Below are positions 1 through 5,956 of a stretch of 10,504 nt of DNA, one piece after another. Both the position numbers and the translations under genes were made by a program. Source of the DNA: Methanobacteriota archaeon (GTDB lineage: Archaea; Thermoplasmatota; Thermoplasmata; RBG-16-68-12); contig VBME01000086.1 of NCBI GenBank assembly GCA_005878995.1, positions 1-10,504 on the forward strand, given 5' to 3'. The notes beneath the pieces were generated by a model, which was given only the letters and a program-made list of their open reading frames with translations, did not search any database and had not been told where the DNA came from. How positions within the stretch are numbered: the first letter of the stretch is position 1; each line of letters opens with the position of its first letter.

Positions 1-29
1 AAACCGTGAGAACGACACTCCTTCAGCAT
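1..29 (-). CDS. 5' end of an unidentified gene, possibly kptA (partial)
   Basis: Only the first nine complete codons are in the window. The gene starts with ATG at 29 on the minus strand and runs off the left edge. The visible N-terminus reads MLKECRSHG, a Cys-x-x-His pattern like the zinc-ribbon start that I recall for some archaeal RNA 2'-phosphotransferases (KptA); nine residues cannot prove this. The start is supported by a strong purine-rich Shine-Dalgarno sequence just upstream. It lies 41 nt downstream of the dtdA stop on the same strand, so it would be the second gene of a dtdA operon, which fits its having a Shine-Dalgarno site instead of its own TATA element. Confidence 0.35.
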
Positions 30-33
30 CCGT

Positions 34-41
34 CCCCTCCC
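34..41 (-). promoter_or_regulatory. Shine-Dalgarno site for the left-edge gene
   Basis: On the minus strand this reads GGGAGGGG, followed by four bases and then the ATG at 29. Its GGAGG core is complementary to the usual 16S rRNA 3' end. It is the clearest Shine-Dalgarno site in the window and argues that a real gene begins at 29 as an internal operon gene. Confidence 0.5.
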
Positions 42-69
42 AGGTGGTTTGGTATTCGTCGACGGCTTA

Positions 70-933
70 TCAAGTTTCGTCCTCCCGGTCCAACGGGAGG
101 TCCGCCTCCCGGACCACGCGGAGTCCGAGAGATTCGAGACGTTCCTCGAAGGCCCGGGCCTGCGGCTTCGACAGGCTCTTGCGGTGCACGTACGCGACCG
201 TGGCGCCGCTGGTGCGATCGACCGCTTGATTGATGACCTCCGCAGGTGTCCCTTCGAGCGCGTACGCCGCGAGGAGATGGCCGAACGCGATGCGGCGTTG
301 CAGCGCGAGGTCCGTATGCCGTGGGACGTAGTGGCCTCCGCCGAGTCCGATTGCGACCGGGGCGTCGACCGGCCGCAGCCCCAGCAAGGTGCGCGCAACC
401 GCCCGAGACGCCCGCTGGTCCTTCCATTCCGTCTCCGTGCTTCCTTGCTCGATGTAGAACGTCGGCGCCGTCAGATAGGGGCCGTGGTGCGTCGCTTCGA
501 AGGTGACCTCGTAGGCGAGCCCCGTCGCCTCTCGCCGCAGGCCCCGAAGGGCCGCGGTCATCCACTGCGGCGCGGACGGCACAAGGGTCTCCGGCTGACC
601 GCCGAACTCTGCGGCTCGCGGGTTTCCGATCGGATGGACCGTGAGGCTCGGCCGCCGGCTCTCGGAGCGGTGTTTCGACAGGTACACGACGAGATCCGCG
701 CGGTCTCCGAACGACGCCTGGAGGTCGCGATCGAGGTGATCCCGGAAGAGATGGAGTTCCGGGATCGTGACGAGGACCATGTCCCGGAGCCGCCACGAGG
801 GGGCGCCCCCGAACGCCTCTTCGCGGTCCCAGGACGCGAGCTCCAACAGCGCCTCGCGTTGATTCCGGCTCGCTTCATCCTCCTCGGACGCCACGAAAAA
901 CCGCACGTCGGCGGCAAAGAAGTCCCCGGCCAT
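70..933 (-). CDS. dtdA: D-aminoacyl-tRNA deacylase (DTD2/DtdA)
   Basis: This 287-residue protein belongs to the archaeal and plant DTD2 family, a metal-dependent cytoplasmic enzyme that hydrolyses D-amino acids from wrongly charged tRNAs and so protects translation from D-residues. Family signatures are visible in order: a SKHRSES block around residues 86-92 with TVHPIGN at 98-104, EATHHGP at 146-152, a QGSTETEW block at 163-170, and GLGGGHYVPRH at 196-206. The conserved histidines of these blocks are the expected metal and substrate ligands. Length is normal for the family. I chose ATG 933 over an in-frame ATG at 963 because the protein then starts directly before the first core strand and a GGAG element lies upstream. 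It is divergent from the thioredoxin-like gene (68 bp apart) and is followed by the partial gene at the left edge. Confidence 0.93.
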   Translation of the reverse strand: MAGDFFAADVRFFVASEEDEASRNQREALLELASWDREEAFGGAPSWRLRDMVLVTIPELHLFRDHLDRDLQASFGDRADLVVYLSKHRSESRRPSLTVHPIGNPRAAEFGGQPETLVPSAPQWMTAALRGLRREATGLAYEVTFEATHHGPYLTAPTFYIEQGSTETEWKDQRASRAVARTLLGLRPVDAPVAIGLGGGHYVPRHTDLALQRRIAFGHLLAAYALEGTPAEVINQAVDRTSGATVAYVHRKSLSKPQARAFEERLESLGLRVVREADLPLDREDET

Positions 934-961
934 GGTCTTTCTCCTGTGGGCGCCTGCGCAC

Positions 962-973
962 AAACTTTATGTG
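962..973. promoter_or_regulatory. Shared TATA-like element between dtdA and the thioredoxin-like gene
   Basis: The only AT-rich segment in the 68-bp gap is AAACTTTATGTG. Read rightwards, CTTTATG is centred about 34 nt before ATG 1002. Read leftwards, CATAAAG is centred about 35 nt before ATG 933. Archaeal TATA boxes sit about 26 nt before the transcription start, so either direction predicts a leader of under ten bases. No second TATA candidate is seen. Whether one site serves both genes is inferred from spacing. Confidence 0.45.
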
Positions 974-1001
974 TGTTCCTCCGGTACGCGGGCCGGAAGC
1001 G

Positions 1002-1358
1002 ATGGTCACCGTCACGTTCGTCTCGTCCGTTCAGGGATACCAGGAGGGTCGTGTCGGGGAGATCGTGAAGCGACTCCGGGGGGACCACCCGGAGTGGAAG
1101 GTCGATGCCCTCCCGCCGGAGACGAGCAAACCTCTCCTCGCCAAGTACAAGCTGCAGTTCGGCCCCGCGATCCTCGTGAACGATCGAATCGAGTTCGTCG
1201 GCATCCCCCGGTACCGGATGCTCGTCGAGCGCATCGCGATGGTCGCCGCAGGCAAGATATCGCCTCGCACGGCCGCGCCAGCCGCGTCCCCCACGCCCCC
1301 GCCCGCCGCGGCGCCGAAACCGGCACCGCCTGCGAGTCCCGCTCCGCCGCCAACGTGA
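1002..1358 (+). CDS. Cysteine-less thioredoxin-fold protein with Pro/Ala-rich tail
   Basis: This 118-residue protein looks like a small thioredoxin- or glutaredoxin-fold domain (about residues 1-82). The first strand VTVTFVSS is followed by a helix, and a second half with FGPAILVNDRIEFVG (53-67) matches the cis-proline strand-turn-strand typical of the fold, with Pro55 as the putative cis-proline. The place where a CxxC active site would lie reads SSVQGYQ, and the whole protein has no cysteine, so it cannot be a dithiol oxidoreductase. A binding or scaffold role is possible. Residues 88-118 are a low-complexity Pro/Ala/Ser tail. I chose ATG 1002 over ATG 969, since 969 lies inside the TATA-like element. 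The fold assignment is from pattern only. Confidence 0.65.
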   Translation: MVTVTFVSSVQGYQEGRVGEIVKRLRGDHPEWKVDALPPETSKPLLAKYKLQFGPAILVNDRIEFVGIPRYRMLVERIAMVAAGKISPRTAAPAASPTPPPAAAPKPAPPASPAPPPT

Positions 1359-1416
1359 ATCGGACCGACACAACCGATTGCTAGGACCTCAAATCGCTAT
1401 TCCAAGCTTTCTTTCC
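1358..1416 (+). terminator. Possible terminator after the thioredoxin-like gene
   Basis: Directly at the stop codon, AATCGG (1358-1363) and CCGATT (1374-1379) form a perfect six-base inverted repeat with a ten-base loop. About 28 nt further on there is a pyrimidine stretch, CTTTCTTTCC (1407-1416). Archaeal RNA polymerase terminates at T-rich tracts, and a hairpin is optional. The gap between hairpin and tract makes this weak. Confidence 0.22.
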
Positions 1417-1434
1417 ACTGGAGGATTGGGCGTT

Positions 1435-1450
1435 CGCGAAAACTATATGA
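1435..1450 (+). promoter_or_regulatory. BRE/TATA promoter of the hsp20 gene
   Basis: The sequence GCGAAAACTATATGA has a purine-rich BRE-like part followed by a good TATA element centred near 1446. It predicts a transcription start near 1470-1475, giving a leader of about 70 nt before ATG 1541. The word AAACTATATG (1440-1449) matches the promoter words found before the thioredoxin-like, polX and KaiC-like genes. Confidence 0.6.
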
Positions 1451-1468
1451 AATCTCAGACCCATTAAT

Positions 1469-1489
1469 TCCTCGGGGTTGTACCGAGGA
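1469..1489. promoter_or_regulatory. Dyad at the predicted hsp20 transcription start
   Basis: TCCTCGG (1469-1475) and CCGAGGA (1483-1489) form a perfect seven-base inverted repeat with a seven-base spacer. It begins about 23 nt downstream of the TATA centre, so it covers the predicted transcription start. Archaeal heat-shock repressors such as Phr bind at this position and block polymerase. In RNA it could also be a 5' hairpin. The function is inferred. Confidence 0.4.
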
Positions 1490-1540
1490 GACCGCGCGCC
1501 TCCGGGCGACGGTCGATCAGGAAGGAATGAGGATTCCCCC

Positions 1541-1969
1541 ATGAGCGTCGAGGATGAGTTCGAAGAGACACGTCGTGCGATTCATCGCATGCTGAAGGAC
1601 GCCTTCGAGGGGAAACTCGGCGTGTTCCGGGAGCCGTTCATCTACGGCTTCACGACCCGGTCCCGGGAATCGAGGCAGGAGATGCCGCGACCGGCCCTCG
1701 AGGGGGAAGAGATCCGGACGCGGGATCCGATCGTCGATGTGATCCTGACGGATTCCGCGATCTTCCTGACCGCGGAGATGGCCGGCGTCCCCCGGGAAGG
1801 CATTCGCGTGCGTCTCGAGGAGGGAAAGCTCCTGCTCCAAGGGGAAGGCGACCGGCCGTACTTCTCGAAAGTCGATCTCCCCCCGGACGCGGACCGCGAC
1901 ACGCTGAAGTACACGTATGCCAATGGCGTCCTCGACGTGGTGATCGCCCGGAAGCGGATGGCGAGCTGA
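1541..1969 (+). CDS. hsp20: Hsp20/alpha-crystallin family small heat-shock protein
   Basis: This 142-residue protein is an ATP-independent holdase chaperone of the cytoplasm that binds unfolding proteins. A variable N-terminal arm (1-60) is followed by an alpha-crystallin domain (about 63-137) that ends in the family hallmark, here ANGVLDVVI at 127-135. The usual C-terminal I-x-I/V motif, which links dimers into larger oligomers, is missing: the chain stops at RKRMAS soon after the last strand. Assembly may therefore be altered. I chose ATG 1541 because it has a GAGGA element about eight bases upstream and the 21 codons before it (from TTG 1478) look non-coding. However, TTG 1478 lies at the spacing of a leaderless start from the TATA element, so a longer form is possible. 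A TATA promoter and a dyad lie upstream. Confidence 0.9.
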   Translation: MSVEDEFEETRRAIHRMLKDAFEGKLGVFREPFIYGFTTRSRESRQEMPRPALEGEEIRTRDPIVDVILTDSAIFLTAEMAGVPREGIRVRLEEGKLLLQGEGDRPYFSKVDLPPDADRDTLKYTYANGVLDVVIARKRMAS

Positions 1970-2036
1970 ATCCGTCCGGCTCTGGGCGGGCCGCGGGGGT
2001 GCGAGGATTCCGGCCTCGGACAAGATCGGTCGAAAG

Positions 2037-2237
2037 TTGAAGCGCCTTCGGCAGATTGAGGCCGGCTATCGCTCGCAGATCCGGCGGGCGCAGCAAGCCT
2101 TGAAGGATACGACGGTCGACCGCGTGAAGGCGGAGCGAAAGTTCGAGAAGATCCGCTCGAAGATCGAAGGGAAGATCGAGAAAGTCCAGCCGAAGATTCG
2201 CGAGCTCACGAACCTGAAAGCCGAGCACAGGTCCTGA
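2037..2237 (+). CDS. Small basic coiled-coil protein of unknown function
   Basis: I do not recognise this protein. It is about 66 residues long and almost entirely Lys, Arg, Glu, Gln and hydrophobics, with heptad-like spacing across its whole length (KAERKFEKIRSKIEGKIEKV in the middle), so a long single helix or coiled coil is expected. It has no cysteine and no membrane segment. Codons end mostly in G or C as in its neighbours, which supports real coding. The start is uncertain. TTG 2037 is the only standard start in frame, but the frame stays open upstream with similar codon use (encoding DKIGRK just before), and an ATT at 2007 preceded by GCGAGG could also serve. It is 67 bp after hsp20 with no TATA element between them, so cotranscription is likely. 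Confidence 0.6.
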   Translation: MKRLRQIEAGYRSQIRRAQQALKDTTVDRVKAERKFEKIRSKIEGKIEKVQPKIRELTNLKAEHRS

Positions 2238-2241
2238 GCGC

Positions 2242-2257
2242 CGCGAAGGCTATGACT
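2242..2257 (+). promoter_or_regulatory. Weak TATA-like element before the UDG-NUDIX gene
   Basis: The sequence GCGAAGGCTATGACTC resembles the promoter words elsewhere in the window but is less AT-rich. The CTATGA core is centred about 26 nt before GTG 2278, the spacing expected for a leaderless message, and only 17 nt before TTG 2269. It helps in choosing the start but could be chance. Confidence 0.25.
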
Positions 2258-2277
2258 CCGCCCGTCCTTTGCCGGCC

Positions 2278-3309
2278 GTGGCCGGCATCGAGGCGGACCG
2301 CAGCGCGATTTTGGAGGAGGCAGCCCAGCAGATCCGCACGTGCACGCGATGCCGCCTCCACGAAGGCAGGGTCCATGCGGTCCCCGGCGAAGGCCCCCTC
2401 GACGCGGACGTGTTCCTGATCGGGGAGGCGCCGGGCCGGGATGAAGATGCCTCCGGGAGGCCCTTCGTCGGCGCGGCTGGAAAGATCCTGAACAAGGCGC
2501 TCGCCGCAGCGCGACTCCCGCGGGATTCCGTCTTTGTCACGAACGTCGTCAAATGCCGCCCTCCCGCGAACCGAGGCCCCCGCGCGGACGAACTGGAGTC
2601 GTGTCGCCCCTATCTTGCGACGCAAATCGCCGTCGTCCGTCCGAAAGTCCTCGTTACGCTCGGGTCGACCGCCTTGAGGGGCCTTCTCGGCAAAGGGCCC
2701 GAGCTGAAAGACATCCGCGGACGGGCCGCCGTCTTCGAGGGAATCCCGGTCGTCCCGACGTATCATCCGGCCGCGATTCTTTACAATCGTCGGCTCGAGG
2801 CGTCGCTCCGCGCGGACTTGCGCAAGGCGGCGCGAATGGCCCGCTCGAAGCGCCTGCGAATTCGGAGCGGTCCCCCCCGCGAGACGAAGCCCACCCGACC
2901 GACCGCTTCGAGCGGCGCGGCGATCGTGGGGCCGGATGGCCGAATCCTGCTCCTGAAGCGGGCGGACGAAGAGATTTGGTGCCTCCCGAAGGGCACCGTG
3001 GAACCGGGAGAAACCCTCGAGGAAACGGCGATTCGGGAGGTCCAGGAGGAGACCGGCCTGCGGGTCAAGCTCCTTCGACCCCTGCACGAAGTCCGGTACT
3101 CGTTCTACTGGCCTCCCGCCGCCGTCAACTACGACAAGACGGTCACGTACTTCCTGGCCGAACCGATCGGAGGGTGGATCGCTCCGGAACCCGGGTTCGA
3201 CGAGGCCCGCTGGGTGACGCGTCCCGAAGCCCTGCGACTCCTCCACTGGAAGAACGACAAGGACGTGGTCGCCCGCGCTTTCGAGGCCGTTCGAGCCCCG
3301 CGGTCCTAG
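2278..3309 (+). CDS. Fusion of family 4 uracil-DNA glycosylase and NUDIX hydrolase
   Basis: This 343-residue protein has two complete enzyme domains. Residues 10-190 are a family 4 (UdgA-type) uracil-DNA glycosylase: GEAPGRDED (49-57), GRPFVG (60-65) and the second motif TYHPAAILYN (161-170). Four cysteines, Cys22, Cys25, Cys93 and Cys109, are spaced as 4Fe-4S cluster ligands. It would remove uracil from DNA and leave an abasic site. After a basic linker (about 185-212) comes a NUDIX domain whose box at 239-261 fits GX5EX7REUXEEXGU exactly: Gly239, Glu245, Arg253-Glu254, Glu257-Glu258, Gly260. The LPKG entry and EPGE turn resemble Ap4A hydrolases, but the substrate could also be a damaged nucleotide. 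I prefer GTG 2278; TTG 2269 would add three residues. The stop overlaps the polX stop in the convergent orientation. Confidence 0.92.
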   Translation: MAGIEADRSAILEEAAQQIRTCTRCRLHEGRVHAVPGEGPLDADVFLIGEAPGRDEDASGRPFVGAAGKILNKALAAARLPRDSVFVTNVVKCRPPANRGPRADELESCRPYLATQIAVVRPKVLVTLGSTALRGLLGKGPELKDIRGRAAVFEGIPVVPTYHPAAILYNRRLEASLRADLRKAARMARSKRLRIRSGPPRETKPTRPTASSGAAIVGPDGRILLLKRADEEIWCLPKGTVEPGETLEETAIREVQEETGLRVKLLRPLHEVRYSFYWPPAAVNYDKTVTYFLAEPIGGWIAPEPGFDEARWVTRPEALRLLHWKNDKDVVARAFEAVRAPRS

Positions 3310-5036
3310 CGCCAGAATGCCCGCATTTTCTCCAGTGGCCATGTGTTCAGGACATCGTCCGGCGTCAGCCAGGCGCGCCGGGCCGTTCCGACGCCGAACC
3401 GCATCCAGGCCAGGTTTCCGCTCGCATGGCTGTCCGTGTCAACCGAGATCGTGCAGCCCGCGTTCTTCGCGGCCCGCGCCTGGGCCGCGCTCAAATCCAT
3501 CCGCCTCGGATCCGCATCGACTTCGATCGCGGTGCCGGCTTTCGCGCATGCCTTGAAGACGTCGTCGAGGTCCAGTTGGATCGATCCGCGCCAGCCGATC
3601 TGCCGGGTCGTGGGGTGGCCGAGCACGTCGACGTGGGGGTTCTGGACCGCGGCGACGACACGTGCGGTCTGCTCCTTTTGCGGGAGCGTGAATCGCGAAT
3701 GGACGGACGCGATGACGTAGTCGAGTTCCTTGAGCACCTCGTCCGGATAGTCCATCTCGCCCGCCTCGAGGATGTCGCACTCCGTCCCGAGGAGGACGGT
3801 GAAGCCCTTCAGGTTTCGGTTCAGCTCGCGGACGCGGTCCCGGCGCTCGAGGGCGTGTTCCGCCGTCAGCCCGCGCGCGACGGTCGCGGAAAGGGAGTGG
3901 TCCGAGATCCCCACGAACGCGTAGCCGCGTCGCCGGGCAGCCTCGACCATCGCCTCGAGCGGTTCCGTGCCGTCCGTGGCGTTCGTGTGGACATGCAAGT
4001 CCCCGCGGATGTCCGCGAGCTCGACGAGCGTCGGAAGGCGGCCCGTTGCCGCGAGATCCACTTCGCCCTGGTCCTCCCGCATCTCCGGCGGGATCCAGGC
4101 GAGATCGAGGGCCGAGTACATGCTCTCCTCCGTGTCCCCGGCGATCCGCTTTTCGTCGCGGAACATCCCGTATTCGTTCATCTTCAGGCCCCGTCGTTCC
4201 GCCATCGTACGGAGGCGGATGTTGTGGTCCTTCGAACCCGTGAAGTACTGCAATCCGGCGCCCCAGGCGTCGGGATCGAGGATGCGCAAGTCGACCTGGA
4301 TCGTGCGGGGCGACCCTTCGTAGTCGTGGTACTCGACCCGGGCGACGACCTTCGTCTCGCCGGAGGCGAGGACTTCCACGACGCCGGGGAGACGTTCGAA
4401 CGCGGTGCCCGCCGCCGCGCGGTCCTTTGCGACGGCCAGAATGTCGATGTCGCCGACGGTCTCCCGCATCCGCCGAAACGACCCGGCCGCGTCGATGCGG
4501 TCCACCGTCTTGCTCGCCTGCATCCGTTCGACGATGCCATCGACGATCCGGGCCGCATCGACCAAGAACGTTCGGGCCTCGCCCTCCTTGACGGCCGCGA
4601 TCGCCCGCAACAGGTTCTCTTCCGTTTTCTCGCCGAACCCCTTGACCCGGCTCAAGAGGTGTTTTTCGGCCGCCGACTTGAGCGTGTCGAGGTCCGTGAT
4701 GCCGAGCTGCTGCCACAGGACCTTCACCTTCTTCGGACCGAGGCCCCGGACCTTCAGCAGATCCAACACGCCCGGCGGGAACTTCGCACGCAGTTCGTCG
4801 TGGTACGCGATCCGACCCGTCGTCACGTACTCCGTGATCTTCTCGGCGAGGGCGGGCCCGATCCCCGGCACCTGGTTGAGTCGGCCCTGGCGGACGAGGC
4901 CCTCCACATCCTCCGTGAGGTCTTCGAGCTGGCGAGCCGCACGCTGGTACGAAAGGACCCGGAAGGTGTCTTCGCCCAGGATGTCAAGCATCGCCGCGAT
5001 CTCGCCGAATCGCGCGGCGATTTCCTCGTTTTTCAT
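3306..5036 (-). CDS. polX: Family X DNA polymerase with C-terminal PHP nuclease domain
   Basis: This 576-residue protein is a bacterial/archaeal PolX, the usual full length. Residues 1-145 form the 8-kDa-like DNA-binding region with three helix-hairpin-helix motifs (VPGIGPALAEKI 56-67, VRGLGPKKVKVL 96-107, VKGFGEKTEENL 131-142). The palm follows, with GSFRR at 185-189 and the catalytic pair Asp196 and Asp198 in GDIDIL; Asp249 in IQVDL is the third carboxylate. Residues 340-576 are a PHP domain with intact metal ligands: HVH 348-350, Asp379-His380, Glu419, His446, His474, Asp533 and DSH 535-537. Such PHP domains give 3'-5' exonuclease and AP-endonuclease activity, so the enzyme can process and fill repair gaps. 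ATG 5036 is preferred to an upstream frame start at 5156, because a TATA element sits about 30 nt before it. It converges with UDG-NUDIX and diverges from DUF72. Confidence 0.95.
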   Translation of the reverse strand: MKNEEIAARFGEIAAMLDILGEDTFRVLSYQRAARQLEDLTEDVEGLVRQGRLNQVPGIGPALAEKITEYVTTGRIAYHDELRAKFPPGVLDLLKVRGLGPKKVKVLWQQLGITDLDTLKSAAEKHLLSRVKGFGEKTEENLLRAIAAVKEGEARTFLVDAARIVDGIVERMQASKTVDRIDAAGSFRRMRETVGDIDILAVAKDRAAAGTAFERLPGVVEVLASGETKVVARVEYHDYEGSPRTIQVDLRILDPDAWGAGLQYFTGSKDHNIRLRTMAERRGLKMNEYGMFRDEKRIAGDTEESMYSALDLAWIPPEMREDQGEVDLAATGRLPTLVELADIRGDLHVHTNATDGTEPLEAMVEAARRRGYAFVGISDHSLSATVARGLTAEHALERRDRVRELNRNLKGFTVLLGTECDILEAGEMDYPDEVLKELDYVIASVHSRFTLPQKEQTARVVAAVQNPHVDVLGHPTTRQIGWRGSIQLDLDDVFKACAKAGTAIEVDADPRRMDLSAAQARAAKNAGCTISVDTDSHASGNLAWMRFGVGTARRAWLTPDDVLNTWPLEKMRAFWR

Positions 5037-5062
5037 GCCCGGTCGCGATGCCCGGTGGCCGG

Positions 5063-5070
5063 CTTTATAG
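5063..5070. promoter_or_regulatory. Shared TATA element between polX and the DUF72 gene
   Basis: CTTTATAG reads CTATAAAG on the other strand. It is centred about 30 nt before ATG 5036 (minus) and about 29 nt before GTG 5095 (plus), so both genes would be leaderless or nearly so. On the polX side it is preceded by CGAAA, a BRE-like element; on the DUF72 side the preceding bases are GC-only. Initiation may therefore favour polX. No other TATA candidate lies in the 58-bp gap. Confidence 0.55.
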
Positions 5071-5094
5071 TTTCGAGCGGTCTTGGCCGAAGCC

Positions 5095-5817
5095 GTGATT
5101 TGGACGGGCACCTGCGGTTTCGGTCGCCGCCAGGAGGAGGTCGTCCGCCAGCTCACGGCGGTCGAGATTCAAGAGACGTTCTACCGCCCCGTGTCCGTCG
5201 AACGGGCGAAGAAGTGGCGGGCCCTTGCGCCGCCGGAGTTCCGGTTCTGCGTGAAAGCCTCCCAGTTCATCACGCACGAGGCCACGTCCCCGACGTACCG
5301 CCGCTCCGGTCGTGTCGTGACCGATCCCGAGAAGTCCGGATACGGAGGGTTCAAGGACACGCCCGAGGTCCGCGAAGGCTGGGACGCCACCCGAGCCGTG
5401 GCCGAGTCCATGGGCGCCCGCGTGATCGTCTTTCAGACGCCCGCCTCGTTCGGGCCGACCGAGGCGAACCGCACAGCGGTCTACCGCTTCTTCGAGTCGA
5501 TCCGGACCGAGGCGGTGAAGGCGATTGAGTTGCGCGGTCCCTGGGCGACCCACATCGTCGAGCGGATCTGTGAAGACCTCGGGCTCATCCACGCGGTCGA
5601 CCCGTTCGACAAGGAGCCGGCAACGTACGGACTCGCCTACCTCCGGCTCCACGGGAGCCCGCCCGGGAAGACGATGTACCGATACACGTACACGGACGCC
5701 GACCTCGGACGGCTGCGGGAGATCTGCACGGAGTACGACGACGCCTACGTCATGTTCAACAACGAGACGATGCACCGGGACGCGATCCGCTTCGAGAAAA
5801 GTCTACCGGGGGCGTGA
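5095..5817 (+). CDS. DUF72 family protein
   Basis: This 240-residue protein matches the DUF72 (YecE-like) family, a TIM-barrel fold of unknown biochemical function. Visible hallmarks are the N-terminal WTGTCGF strand, the block VEIQETFYRPVS followed by RFCVKASQFITH (FxFxVKxxxxxTH type), YLRLHG near residues 182-187, and a C-terminal YVMFNNE block in which the paired asparagines are typical. I chose GTG 5095, which gives MIWTGTCGFG as in other family members and lies at leaderless spacing from the TATA element; TTG 5083 would add four residues but is too close to the TATA box. It is divergent from polX, so a repair link is possible, but nothing in the protein shows it. The end is normal for the family. 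Confidence 0.85.
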   Translation: MIWTGTCGFGRRQEEVVRQLTAVEIQETFYRPVSVERAKKWRALAPPEFRFCVKASQFITHEATSPTYRRSGRVVTDPEKSGYGGFKDTPEVREGWDATRAVAESMGARVIVFQTPASFGPTEANRTAVYRFFESIRTEAVKAIELRGPWATHIVERICEDLGLIHAVDPFDKEPATYGLAYLRLHGSPPGKTMYRYTYTDADLGRLREICTEYDDAYVMFNNETMHRDAIRFEKSLPGA

Positions 5818-5912
5818 GCCGTTCAACGCGAAGGCTCCGAGCTTGGGTGACGAGGCCAGCCGCTTTCGGTCGCACCCTGCGGAGCGAGACCGGTTCACAA
5901 ATGACAACGCGA

Positions 5913-5928
5913 CGGAAACTTATGTATA
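5913..5928 (+). promoter_or_regulatory. TATA promoter of the KaiC/GvpD-like gene
   Basis: CGGAAACTTATGTATA combines a BRE-like purine stretch with a TATA element centred about 33 nt before GTG 5957. AAACTTATGT (5916-5925) matches the words seen before hsp20, polX and the thioredoxin-like gene. A near-leaderless message is predicted. Confidence 0.55.
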
Positions 5929-5956
5929 GACGGGCCCTCTGTTTCGAGCCGGTTCC

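Noticed and set aside
49..1068. A 339-codon open frame on the plus strand opposite dtdA
   Set aside because: It is the antisense shadow of dtdA, whose family motifs are unmistakable on the minus strand; the plus-strand translation is Arg/Pro-rich without recognisable motifs.
2002..2018. CGAGG-N7-CCTCG inverted repeat before the coiled-coil gene
   Set aside because: It resembles the hsp20 dyad in base content but has the arms in the opposite order and only five bases each, so it is not the same site and is likely chance in GC-rich DNA.
3439..4716. A 425-codon open frame on the minus strand inside polX
   Set aside because: It is a frame-shifted reading of polX with a highly biased Arg/Gly/His composition; the polX frame contains all catalytic motifs over the same stretch.
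2553..5528. A 991-codon open frame on the plus strand
   Set aside because: It overlaps UDG-NUDIX in another frame and runs antisense to polX. GC-rich codon use keeps shadow frames free of stops; its translation is low-complexity Arg/Gly/Pro/Asp-rich sequence and resembles no family.
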